Below, piece by piece: positions 56,143-64,000 of a stretch of 64,000 nucleotides of DNA (position 1 is its first letter; each line of letters opens with the position of its first letter). The position numbers and the translations under genes are program-made. The notes below the pieces were generated by a model. That model was given only the letters and a program-made list of their open reading frames with translations, had not been told where the DNA came from and did not search any database. Origin of the DNA: Mycobacterium sp. (GTDB lineage Bacteria > Actinomycetota > Actinomycetes > Mycobacteriales > Mycobacteriaceae); the NCBI GenBank assembly GCA_003987775.1, contig RXJD01000005.1, positions 58,954-122,953 of the forward strand. Direction: 5' to 3'.

Positions 56143-56988
56143 CTAAGGGTTTCCCGGGCACTGGCCGGCGGGCAGCTGCGAGAGATGGACGCTGAGCCAG
56201 GCGGCGGCTTCATCGAGTGCGCGGGTGCCGTCCTCGAACGATCCTGAGGCGGGCTCGGCCGCGATGGCGACGGCGAGTTTGCCCGAATTGAGCACACCCA
56301 TCTGGCGCACCAGGTATCGCCCGGCCGGGGACGGGCCCCAGCCGCCCTTGAATTGCGCGCCGGGTAGCGCGCCGATGCCCCAACTCTGTTGCTGCGCAAT
56401 CTGCCCCATCAACGCGAAGACCGGTTCGTTCTGCTTGTCGCAGAACGCCTGTGCGATGAAGCGGGCCTGATCGGTGAGCGACCAGATGGTCTGGCCGAAG
56501 GCGGTGAATTCCGGTCTCAGCTTGCGCGATTCGACGGTGGTGGGGTCGCCGGTTTCCCGGAGGACGTCCTGGACTTTGCCCGCCGCGGTGACCGGGTCGC
56601 CGAGCTGCTGCCAAAGTGCTTCTGCCGCTGCGTTGTCCGATTCGGTGATGGTGACGTTGATCTTGGCGGTGACCTGATGCTGCTGGCGGTAGGCGGCGAT
56701 CGCCAGTGGCACCTTGATCGTCGACCAGGCCGGGCCCTGATGCCAGTCGCCGTACGTGGTGGCCGGCTCGGTGCTTCCGACCGCGATGACGGCCAGTCCC
56801 ATCGTGGCGTGCACGCGGGTGGCGAGTTGGGCGAATTCGCTTGCCAGATCCGGGTTCTGCGGGGGCGGGGCGCTTGCGGGGGACGTCATCGGTGGCCTTT
56901 GCGGAGCGGGGGCGTGCCGGTAGGTGTAGACGGCGGTCAATGTGACGATCGCGGCCGCCACAACCAGTGTTGCGATGACCGCGATCAC
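56143..56988 (-). CDS. Membrane-anchored class-A-beta-lactamase-like serine enzyme
   Basis: A 281-residue protein with an N-terminal anchor (VIATLVVAAAIVTLTAVYTY) and a Pro-rich linker. The external domain has all three penicillin-recognising motifs: STIK (Ser89, Lys92), SDN (117-119) and KGG (214-216). The Glu166-type deacylating motif of true beta-lactamases is not obvious, so it may be a cell-wall peptidase/esterase or a weak beta-lactamase. It lies between a kinase and an amidase on the same strand, suggesting a peptidoglycan role. Confidence 0.82.
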   Translation of the reverse strand: MIAVIATLVVAAAIVTLTAVYTYRHAPAPQRPPMTSPASAPPPQNPDLASEFAQLATRVHATMGLAVIAVGSTEPATTYGDWHQGPAWSTIKVPLAIAAYRQQHQVTAKINVTITESDNAAAEALWQQLGDPVTAAGKVQDVLRETGDPTTVESRKLRPEFTAFGQTIWSLTDQARFIAQAFCDKQNEPVFALMGQIAQQQSWGIGALPGAQFKGGWGPSPAGRYLVRQMGVLNSGKLAVAIAAEPASGSFEDGTRALDEAAAWLSVHLSQLPAGQCPGNP

Positions 56989-56998
56989 GGTGCGGACG

Positions 56999-57748
56999 CT
57001 AGCCCGCCTTGGCTTGGAGATAAACGACGATCCCCTGCGTTACGGCGGCGGCGTATTTCGCTCGGCCGTCGGCACTTTCGATCTGGGCGGCGTCCTCGGC
57101 GTTTTTCATGTTGCCGAGTTCCACGAGCACGGCCGGGTACTCGGCCAGATTGAGGCCCGCGAGGTCGGCGCGACCGTACAGGCCGTCCGAGCCGATGTAG
57201 TTCGACGGCTGGAAGCCCGCGGCGATCAGCGCGGATCGCATCGCGTTGGCGAGTTGCATCGCGCCGTTGGATTGCGCGTCATTGAGTGGCGGGCTGGAGT
57301 AGTTCACGTGGAAGCCGTGCCCGGAGGTGGGCCCGCCGTCGGCGTGGATGCTGACGATCGCGTCCGGGTGCATCGCGTTGGCGCGGGCGGCGCGGGCGTC
57401 GATACAGGGTCCGACGGAGCCGTCGTCGGGCCTGGAGAGCTGGGTGTTGACGCCGAGGTTGTTCAGGTTGGCCGCGACCATATTCGTGACGTCCCACGTG
57501 AACGCGTGCTCGGGATAGCCGTCGCCGGCGGCGGTGCCCGAGGTGTTGCACGGCTTGGTGCCGCCCCGGCCGTTGGGCACCTGCTGGTTGATCGATGCGT
57601 CAGCGACCGCGTTGTGGCCGGGGTCGAGGAAGACGCTCATCCCGGCGATGCCGGCGGCCGAGGCGGGCGGGACGGTGGCCAGCGCGGCCAGCAGGACCGG
57701 TGCTGCGGCGGCGCATTTCAGCACGTCGCGCCTGGAAAATCGGCTCAC
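56999..57748 (-). CDS. N-acetylmuramoyl-L-alanine amidase, Ami1 (Rv3717) type
   Basis: A 249-residue exported zinc amidase that cleaves the glycan-peptide bond in peptidoglycan. GTG 57748 gives VSRFSRRDVLKCAAAAPVLLAALATVPPASA, a twin-arginine-type signal. The Amidase_3 domain begins VFLDPGHNAV (zinc His); the second His and Glu lie in YPEHAFTWD and SIHADGG, and VLVELGNMKN holds the catalytic Glu. Similarity to M. tuberculosis Ami1 is strong (PSNYIGSDGLYGRADLAGLNLAEYPAVLVELGN). It starts 10 bp upstream of the beta-lactamase-like gene, in an operon. Confidence 0.92.
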   Translation of the reverse strand: MSRFSRRDVLKCAAAAPVLLAALATVPPASAAGIAGMSVFLDPGHNAVADASINQQVPNGRGGTKPCNTSGTAAGDGYPEHAFTWDVTNMVAANLNNLGVNTQLSRPDDGSVGPCIDARAARANAMHPDAIVSIHADGGPTSGHGFHVNYSSPPLNDAQSNGAMQLANAMRSALIAAGFQPSNYIGSDGLYGRADLAGLNLAEYPAVLVELGNMKNAEDAAQIESADGRAKYAAAVTQGIVVYLQAKAG

Positions 57749-57923
57749 CGCGCGATGGTAACAACCTCGGTCGGCGCAGCGCCCTTCACCTGTGACGGGG
57801 GCGCTCGGCTGGCCGCGAGATTGCCGCAATGGTTGCGCATGGCGGCCCATTCACGACCATGACGGCAATCCCGACGTTGCCAAAGCGCCAGCGCTCAGTG
57901 GATCCGCGTGCTAAGACCGGACG

Positions 57924-58337
57924 ATGCGAATTCTCCTGCTCGCGCCGATCGCGGCCGCGGCCGCCGTCGCGCTGCCCGCCGTCGCGCACGCCAACCCGCA
58001 GAACTTCCGGACCCCGTCGGGCAACATCGTCTGCACGCTGGACAGCTCAGGCGCGGCGTGCGACATCAACGAGTACACCTACACTCCACCTCCGCCGCCG
58101 GAATGCGCCCAGCACATCGCCTGGGGTAACCGGTTCGTTCTCGACGTCGGCAAACCGGCCGCGATCCACTGTCACGGGGACACCCTGGGCGTGCCCGGCG
58201 AACCGACCCTGAACTACGGTCAGACCGCGTCGGCCGGCACTATCAGCTGTGTCAGCCAGGAAGCCGGCGTGAAGTGCAGCGACAGCAGCAGCGGCCACTA
58301 CTTCCAGGTTTCCCGGGACTCGTTCAAGCTCGGATAG
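57924..58337 (+). CDS. Small secreted protein, DUF6636-like
   Basis: A 137-residue exported protein. MRILLLAPIAAAAAVALPAVAHA is the signal peptide. The mature part begins NPQNFRTPSGNIVCTLDSSGAACDI and has six cysteines and the pattern TPSGNIxC...C...C...C of the DUF6636 actinobacterial family, ending GHYFQVSRDSFKLG. The function is unknown; the fold is probably a small disulfide-bonded beta domain. It converges with the mazF remnant. Confidence 0.82.
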   Translation: MRILLLAPIAAAAAVALPAVAHANPQNFRTPSGNIVCTLDSSGAACDINEYTYTPPPPPECAQHIAWGNRFVLDVGKPAAIHCHGDTLGVPGEPTLNYGQTASAGTISCVSQEAGVKCSDSSSGHYFQVSRDSFKLG

Positions 58338-58367
58338 CCGCGCGCACCTGCATCGCCGGGGCTTACG

Positions 58368-58752
58368 TCACAAGTCGAGGTGCAGCCGCAGCGCATCGTC
58401 GAGTTGCGCCAGCTCGGCTCCGGACACCCGGCCGAGTCGGCGGCGGAGACGTTCGGCCGCAACCGATCTGACCTGCTCGGCCTGGGCCTTCGAATCGACA
58501 GCGAGACCCATGGCGCCGCCCGTCAGCAACACTTGGAACGGGTAAACCGTAGTCACGTTGCTCGTTACGGGCACGACGGTCACGCCTCCACGGCCGAGAC
58601 GGGATGCAATCGCGTTCGCCCGGGCTCACTACGACGGCCGGACCAACCTTGTTCGCGTCGCTGCCTCGAGTTGGGTTGAGGTCGACCTGCCATATCTCAC
58701 CGCGCAGGCGGCGCCTCTTGGCCCGCGGCCCGGCTTCATCCGATCCGGCCAA
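58368..58752 (-). pseudogene. mazF-type toxin gene broken by a frameshift
   Basis: The first frame (58752 downward) encodes RRLRGEIWQVDLNPTRGSDANKVGPAVVVS, the MazF N-terminus. The second frame resumes with ANAIASRLGRGGVTVVPVTSNVTTVYPFQVLL and runs to AELAQLDDALRLHLDL at 58368. Between VVVS and ANA the usual three codons are replaced by four bases (CCGG, near 58618-58627), a net loss of about 5 nt. No MazE-like antitoxin precedes it; a lipoprotein gene overlaps the 5' end by 17 bp. The endoribonuclease should be inactive unless translated by frameshifting. Confidence 0.8.
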
Positions 58753-59518
58753 TTGCCAACTGCGCGAAGCGTTTCACGGTGTCACACGATCCGTTGCCCT
58801 GGATCACCCGCAGCAGCCGGTCGCCGTTGAGCGCGACGATCAGCGTGGTGGACGGCGGCGACGTCGTGAGGTCGTCGACACAGGCGGCCTTGACCCCGAC
58901 GCCGTCCACCTTCGTGGCCTGCCGCGCGTCGAGGGTGAACTGCGACGCCGCATCGACCAGAAACGCGCCGGGCAGTTGCAGGTCGACCTCGACGCCGTCG
59001 CCCATGTCACCGGGCTTGTTGTAGATGCAGGCGATGTCGACCGACCCGGCCTGGTCGCCATAGGGCTCCAGGCTGACCTGCCCACCCAGCAATCGGCGGG
59101 CTTCGGTCTCACTCACCCACTCACACGGGCGAAGCGCCGCCGGCTCCGTCGGGTCGAGTTCGGTGAGGTCGACCGTCACGCTGTCGTGGCGACCTGTCGG
59201 TGTGCCGGCAGCCGGCGACATGGCGACGATCCGATAGGTCTTCTCCGCGGGCTGCGCGGGACGGTGCAGCGGGTCGTGCCCGTCCGGCGCGACCCCCCGG
59301 ACGTTGTCCCAGCACCCCAACGCTCCGTCTTTGGCCTGGTAGAGCAGTCGCCCGACGACGTCAGGGAGCGGACGCGGCCAGGTCTGCGCCTCGCACAGCT
59401 GCTGCACCGTCGTCGGACCGGGCAGGGCCGGCATCGTGTTGCGCGGGGCTGACCGGTGCGCCGAGCACCCCGCAACCAGCACCGTCGTGGTGATGACGAC
59501 CGGTATCCACGGCTTCAC
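58736..59518 (-). CDS. Putative DUF3558-like lipoprotein
   Basis: A 260-residue lipoprotein. MKPWIPVVITTTVLVAGCSA has lipobox VAGC with Cys18. The mature part holds ALRPCEWVSETEARRLLGGQVSLEP followed by DIACIYNKPGDMGDGVEVDLQLPG, then ACVDDLTTSPPSTTLIVALNGDRLLRVIQG, the two-cysteine layout of the DUF3558 family seen in several mycobacterial Lpp-type proteins. It is surface-exposed by prediction and of unknown role. It diverges from the PknD-like kinase by 186 bp. Confidence 0.8.
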   Translation of the reverse strand: MKPWIPVVITTTVLVAGCSAHRSAPRNTMPALPGPTTVQQLCEAQTWPRPLPDVVGRLLYQAKDGALGCWDNVRGVAPDGHDPLHRPAQPAEKTYRIVAMSPAAGTPTGRHDSVTVDLTELDPTEPAALRPCEWVSETEARRLLGGQVSLEPYGDQAGSVDIACIYNKPGDMGDGVEVDLQLPGAFLVDAASQFTLDARQATKVDGVGVKAACVDDLTTSPPSTTLIVALNGDRLLRVIQGNGSCDTVKRFAQLAIGRIG

Positions 59519-59704
59519 GCCGATAAGTCAACGCGATGCAGTCGACTACCGAACCCAAAGTTCAGCCGGCGAACTGCCAATATGGTTAACGGACGGCAAA
59601 CGCGCAGCTAACCTGGCGCGACGACGGGCCCGGTGAAATGCTGTGACTGGTCACAGGCGCCCGCGTTACAGTCGGGCCAGTGGTGGCGATTGTGGGAGGC
59701 GTCG

Positions 59705-61627
59705 TTGCAGGAGACTTCGTTCGGCAAGTACCGGCTCATCGAGTTGATGGGCCGGGGCGGCATGGGCGAAGTATGGCGCGCCTATGACGCCGACACCGAC
59801 CGCGTCGTCGCCCTGAAGATCCTGCCGTCGGCCGTCTCCAACGACGAGGTGTTCCAGCAACGCTTCCGGCGCGAAGCACACGCCACCGCGCGGCTGAACA
59901 GTCCGCATCTGATTCCGATCCACACCTACGGCGAGATCAACGGGCGCCTGTATGTGGACATGCGGCTGATCGAGGGGCACGACCTGCAGTGGGTGCTGAA
60001 CCAAGGGCCGCTGCCGCCGGCGCGGGCGGTCGGCATCATCGACCAGGTCGCCAAAGGCCTGCACGCCGCGCACCGCGAACGGCTGCTGCACCGGGACGTC
60101 AAGCCGTCGAACGTCCTGCTCGACCATGACGACTTCGCCTACCTGATCGACTTCGGCATCGCCCGCGCCGCCGACGACCTGTCACTGACGGCGACCGGTA
60201 ACTTCATCGGCACCTACCACTACATGGCCCCGGAACGGTTCACCGCGGCAGAGGTGGACTCCCGCTCGGACATCTATTCGCTGGCCTGTGTGCTCTATGA
60301 ATGCCTGACGGCGCAGTCGCCGTTTCCCGGTGACACCCTGCAGGAGCAGATCACCGGCCACCGCAGTGCGCCACCACCGCGGCCGTCGAACACCAACCCG
60401 GACATTCCGGCCAGCCTGGACATGGTCATCGCGCGGGGAATGGCGAAGAACCCGGGCGATCGGTACGACACCGCCATCGAGCTCGCCCGGGACGCCGCCA
60501 ACGCGCTCACCGCCACGGCGGTGACCCCGACCATCAGGATGAATCCGGCTCCGGCCGCCTACACCAATCGGCTGCCCCGGCCCGACACCAACTGGCGCCA
60601 ACCCCCCGCGCCACCCCGGCAACCGCCGCCGCCTCCTCCGCCGCCGCGGCGGCCGGCACCGCCGCCGCCCCCGCAGAACGTCAACCCGACGATGGTGCGG
60701 CCGGTGGTCGTCCCCCCGCCGGAACCGTCAGTGCCCCGTCCGGCCCCCGCGCCGCCTGCTCCCCCGGCGCGCCCGTGGTGGCGTCGCAAGGCGGTCGCCG
60801 TGGCTGCCGTCCTGGTCGCGATCGTGACCGTGGTGGCCGTCGTCGTGATCGGCACGTCCGGGTCGAACAATGACTACGAACAGGTGACCTTGCCGTTCAG
60901 CGGGCTGCGCGACCCGCAGGGCTTGTCGGTGGACATCGGCGGCACGGTGTATGTCGCTGACACCGAACACAATCGGATTCTGGCGTTGTTCGCCGGCGCC
61001 ACCGAACCGCACACGCTGCCGTTCGATGGCCTCAACCTGCCGACCGGTGTGACCGCCGACAACACCGGCACCGTGTACGTCAACGACGCGGGCAACAAGC
61101 GGGTGCTGGTCCTGCGTCCGGGGTCGCAAACCCAAGAGGTGCTGCCCTTTACCGACCTGGAGAACCCGACGGGCCTCACCGTCGACAGCAGCCGCACCGT
61201 CTACGTCGCGGACACGGGTAAGAACCACGTCGTGGCGCTTCCCGCCGGGTCGACCACCATCTCCGAGGTCCCGTTCACCGGGTTGAACAATCCGACGGGT
61301 CTGGTAGTCACCGGCAACGGCACCGTGTATGTGGCCGACGGCGGCAACAACCGGGTGCTGATTTTGCCGGTCGAGACCAAAAAGCAAGCGGAACTTCCGT
61401 TTTCGGGTCTCAAGCAACCGGGCGGCCTGACCCTCGATTCCAAGGGCAACGTCTACCTCAACGACACCGGCCACAATCGCACGCTGAAACTCGCGGTCGG
61501 ATCCTCGACGCAGGAGGAGTTGCCCTTCACCGGCCTCGACTACCCGTGGGGCCTGTCGGTCGACAACAGCGGCACCGTCTACGTCGGCGGGCGCAACGAC
61601 AAGATTGTCGCGTTGCGGCACAAGTGA
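59705..61627 (+). CDS. PknD-like Ser/Thr kinase with external six-bladed NHL propeller
   Basis: A 640-residue receptor kinase. The catalytic domain has GRGGMGEVWRAYD, Lys38 in VALK, HRDVKPSN (129-136) and DFG (149-151). A very Pro-rich linker with runs of eight prolines leads to a TM helix (AVAVAAVLVAIVTVVAVVVIG). The ectodomain is six NHL-type repeats of about 42 residues, each with LPFxGLxxPxGLxVDxxGTVYVxD, as in M. tuberculosis PknD. I choose TTG 59705 because GGGAGG lies 7 nt upstream; the frame is open to 59633. The context differs from M. tuberculosis pknD, so orthology is not claimed. Confidence 0.92.
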   Translation: MQETSFGKYRLIELMGRGGMGEVWRAYDADTDRVVALKILPSAVSNDEVFQQRFRREAHATARLNSPHLIPIHTYGEINGRLYVDMRLIEGHDLQWVLNQGPLPPARAVGIIDQVAKGLHAAHRERLLHRDVKPSNVLLDHDDFAYLIDFGIARAADDLSLTATGNFIGTYHYMAPERFTAAEVDSRSDIYSLACVLYECLTAQSPFPGDTLQEQITGHRSAPPPRPSNTNPDIPASLDMVIARGMAKNPGDRYDTAIELARDAANALTATAVTPTIRMNPAPAAYTNRLPRPDTNWRQPPAPPRQPPPPPPPPRRPAPPPPPQNVNPTMVRPVVVPPPEPSVPRPAPAPPAPPARPWWRRKAVAVAAVLVAIVTVVAVVVIGTSGSNNDYEQVTLPFSGLRDPQGLSVDIGGTVYVADTEHNRILALFAGATEPHTLPFDGLNLPTGVTADNTGTVYVNDAGNKRVLVLRPGSQTQEVLPFTDLENPTGLTVDSSRTVYVADTGKNHVVALPAGSTTISEVPFTGLNNPTGLVVTGNGTVYVADGGNNRVLILPVETKKQAELPFSGLKQPGGLTLDSKGNVYLNDTGHNRTLKLAVGSSTQEELPFTGLDYPWGLSVDNSGTVYVGGRNDKIVALRHK

Positions 61628-61802
61628 TTTGGGGCTGAAGCCCAGCAGTGTCGGCCTGTGTCCAGCCCGTCCTGCAGGCAAGCTCATGGGCGAATCATGC
61701 GCGCCGGCGTCTTTGCGCAACGGATATCCATTCCCCGAAAACGCCCGCCGCTTGTCAGACCTCCATCGCATACTGGCGAATGGGAGGAAGGCAGGAATTG
61801 CC

Positions 61803-63352
61803 ATGAAGTCACTCGTGGGTGAAACCTTTGGCAAATACGAAGTCAGCCGGCTGCTCGGCAAGGGTGGCATGGGCGAGGTGTACGAGGCATTCGACACCGA
61901 CAAGCGGCGCGCCGTGGCGCTGAAGGTGCTGCCCGACGAGTACGCCGACGACCAGACCTTCCGTGAGCGGTTCCTACGTGAGTCGCATGCCGCGGCGATT
62001 CTGCAAGAGCCGCATGTGATTCCGATCCACGACTGGGGCGAGATCGACCACACCCTCTACATCGACATGCGGCTGGTCCGGGGTCAGACCCTGCACGACA
62101 TCCTCGCCAAGGGTGCGCTGCCGGTGGAGCGGGCCGTCGAGATCATCGGTCAGGTGGCGGCGGCGCTGGATGCCGCTCACGCCAACGGGCTGATCCACCG
62201 TGACGTCAAGCCGCAGAACATCATCGTCACCCCCGACGACTTCGCCTACCTTGTCGACTTCGGCATCGCCGAGGCGCGGGGCGAGTCGCATCTGACGATG
62301 ACCGGGTACCAGGTCGGCAGCTTCGCCTACATGGCGCCCGAGCGACTCAACAAGATGGGCCGGCGACGTCCGCGGTCGATGTGTATGCGCTGGCCTGCGT
62401 GCTGTACGAGGCACTGACCGGCCGTCGGCCGTTTGTCGGCGACACCCAGCAGATCATTGCCGGTCACTTGACGGCGCCGCCGCCGCGGCCCAGCGTCGGC
62501 CGGTCGGGCGTGCCGCTGGCGCTCGATCAGGTTGTCGCCCGGGGAATGGCCAAGCACCCGGATGACCGGTACGGCAGTGCCGGGGCGTTGGCACGTGCGG
62601 CCAAGCGCGCGTTGTCGGCTCCGGAGCCGGCTGCCGCGGACACCGTGTATGCCGCGCAGTACCAGCCGCCGCCGCAGCATTTCCCTTCTCCTCCAACGGT
62701 TCCCCCGTACCAGCCGCGGGACGACTCGCGGCGCTATCTGGTGCCGACGCTCGTCGCCGTGGCGGCCGCCCTGGTCGTTGTGGCGGTGGTCTTGGTGGTG
62801 GTCGTCGCCGGGAAACAGAACACGGATCCGGACCGGCCGGCAGTGGCCTATCCGACGTCGGGGCGACCGACGTATGAGCCGTCGTCCGAGACGAGCGCCG
62901 CGCCGACCTATCAGACGACGACGCCCTCGACCACGCGGCCCGCGGCGATCCCTACGACTTCGGCCGCCGCAGTGCGCGATGCCGAGCAGCAGTTGCGCCA
63001 GTACGTGAACCTCGACCGCTCCATCGTCGCCACCGAGGCCGCCGACAAGTGGGTGCCGCAGCTCAGTTCCAAGCGTCCCGGTATTCGCGACAACGGGGCG
63101 GTGTGGGACAACGAAATGGCGCTGCAGGAACACCTGCAATTTCGCAAGCTGTACAACGCCAAGTTGCTGTGGTCGGGTGACTGGTCGACATTCTCCGAGC
63201 CGAATTTCTGGGTAACGATCGCGGGGATCACCTTCGCCGACGCCCGGGGTGCGCTGATGTGGTGCAGCAGCAAGGGGTTCGACCGGGATCACTGCATCGC
63301 GAAGATCGTGAGCACGACGCATCCGGTGGCGGGGAGCACGGCGTACAACTGA
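61803..63352 (+). pseudogene. Ser/Thr kinase gene split by a one-base frameshift
   Basis: The first frame (ATG 61803) encodes a kinase domain with GKGGMGEVYEAFD, Lys41, [18 protein letters not shown] and [11 protein letters not shown], then goes out of frame near 62358-62362 and stops at 62417. The other frame supplies [25 protein letters not shown], the rest of the lobe, a Pro-rich linker, a TM helix ([14 protein letters not shown]) and an external domain ending at 63352. Restoring one C in GGGCCGG rejoins them into a kinase of about 516 residues. It is either a real mutation or a sequencing error. The kinase lobe resembles that at 54535-56094. Confidence 0.8.
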
Positions 63353-63370
63353 GGGGGCTCCCCGGGGCAG

Positions 63371-63637
63371 CTATGTGCGCTTCACCTTGCTGATCACGAT
63401 GTCGTGCGACGAGCACAGCCGGCACGTCAGCGGCCGGATCTTCAACCGAAGCCTCGACATCCGTAACGCCTTGCTGCAGAACGGGTATCGGCACCCGCAC
63501 GACAGGGTGATCCACCAGTCGGCGGCGTGGTCCGCCTCGCTGCAGAACTTCCGGCAGATGCATGGAATCTCGGTTTCGAAATCCAGCGCCGACAGGACCT
63601 CGAACTCCGGCAGCAGTACGCACTCCCCGACCATCAC
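63371..63637 (-). CDS. Small Cys-rich hypothetical protein
   Basis: An 88-residue protein, not recognised. Eight cysteines occur in pairs: CICRKFC, CGCRYPFC and CRLC followed by SSH, suggesting one or two zinc-ribbon-like sites. The two hydrophobic-acidic N-terminal segments (VLLPEFEVLSALDFETEIP) precede them. There is no signal peptide. Because Cys is rare in this genome and the spacing is regular, I take it as a real gene. It converges with the frameshifted kinase, 18 bp apart. Confidence 0.6.
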   Translation of the reverse strand: MMVGECVLLPEFEVLSALDFETEIPCICRKFCSEADHAADWWITLSCGCRYPFCSKALRMSRLRLKIRPLTCRLCSSHDIVISKVKRT

Positions 63638-63854
63638 GGAGTGAAGGGTAAACCTCTAGTTGAGACTTTTGGGTTAGGCGCGCGCGGCCGTGGCGCGAAC
63701 CCCTCCCGGAGGAGGGCGGCGAAGGATCAGGGACTCCACGGCGCCCGCATTCCCCACCCCGATCGCGGTCGAATACCCGGCAAAAAGGTGGTTCACATTC
63801 CCGCATTTCTGCAATACATTACCGATCGATTCGCCCCAATGATGGGAGCCGCAG

Positions 63855-64000
63855 ATGTCGACTTTTCTGATCGCAGCACCTGAGGCTCTGGCCGCGGCGG
63901 CGGCGGATTTGAGTGGGATCGGGGAGGCGGTCAGGAAGGCGACGGCGTCGTGGGCGCCGTCGACCACGTCGGTGGCGGCGGCCGCCGCTGATGAGGTGTC
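63855..64000 (+). CDS. PE-family protein, N-terminal part (runs off window)
   Basis: The first 48 residues of a PE protein: MSTFLIAAPEALAAAAADLSGIGEAV, with Pro-Glu at positions 9-10 and the Ala-rich helix typical of the PE domain. PE proteins are exported through type VII secretion, usually paired with a PPE partner. ATG 63855 has GGGAGCC upstream. The rest lies outside the window, so PE_PGRS, PE-lipase or plain PE cannot be told apart. The 217-bp gap before it holds no other gene. Confidence 0.88.
   Translation, partial: MSTFLIAAPEALAAAAADLSGIGEAVRKATASWAPSTTSVAAAAADEV

Noticed and set aside
61628-61660. GGGCTGAAGCCC after the PknD-like kinase as a terminator
   Set aside because: The loop would be only 2 nt, so the hairpin cannot form stably, and no longer stem surrounds it.

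Overview
The window is about 64 kb of high-GC actinobacterial DNA, almost certainly from a non-tuberculous member of the Mycobacteriaceae. The evidence is the aceE-mabR-fabD-acpM-kasA-kasB-accD6 cluster for mycolic-acid FAS-II, together with MmpL, MmpS-like, PapA-type and PE-family genes, S-nitrosomycothiol reductase and a CYP124 gene. From memory, gene order from ahpE (8.6 kb) to cyp124 (50.4 kb) follows Mycobacterium tuberculosis Rv2238c to Rv2266, with clear insertions and losses.

Layout. 0-8.4 kb: a partial epoxide hydrolase, a flavin-binding protein, an iron-regulated feoA-feoB-nifU-like operon, a lipoprotein lipase, and a phosphotransferase/acyl-CoA dehydrogenase pair resembling a split ACAD10/11. 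8.4-13.2 kb: tRNA-Val, ahpE, two small conserved genes and aceE. 13.3-20.1 kb: mabR and the FAS-II elongation operon with a candidate MabR operator. 20.2-27.0 kb: FAD monooxygenase, glpD and a TetR regulator facing an alkyl-DHAP-synthase-like oxidase, a diacylglycerol kinase and a secreted protein.

27.3-37.2 kb is an accessory lipid island. A PapA-type acyltransferase is followed by four tandem paralogous acyltransferases of about 445 residues, each overlapping the next by 4 nt, and then an MmpL transporter. It sits where M. tuberculosis has only small hypothetical genes (Rv2254c/Rv2255c). No PKS or FadD gene is inside it. It is the best candidate here for an undescribed system: assembly and export of a multiply acylated cell-envelope lipid.

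37.2-50.4 kb returns to conserved order: DUF3145, serine hydrolase, methyltransferase, mscR, MBL hydrolase, SDR, membrane Hsp70-like protein and cyp124. Within it are a SABATH-like methyltransferase, a decayed MFS gene and a secreted MmpS-like protein. 50.4-54.5 kb: methyltransferase, MHS-type transporter, K+ channel, HAD hydrolase and two DUF202 membrane proteins. 54.5-63.4 kb: an envelope signalling and cell-wall region with three Ser/Thr kinases (one PknD-like with an NHL propeller, one frameshifted), a class-A-beta-lactamase-like serine enzyme, an Ami1-type amidase, a lipoprotein and a frameshifted mazF. The window ends inside a PE-family gene.

Three long palindromes with the shared arm GCGAGCAGRCRCAAA (8.45, 20.17 and 37.17 kb) form a dispersed terminator-like repeat family. 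One of them is embedded in the 3' end of the mmpL coding sequence. No CRISPR array, IS transposase, prophage gene or replication origin was seen. The only intergenic gap over 300 bp (27041-27344) holds two dyads and no gene. Comparisons with M. tuberculosis are from memory; no database search was run.
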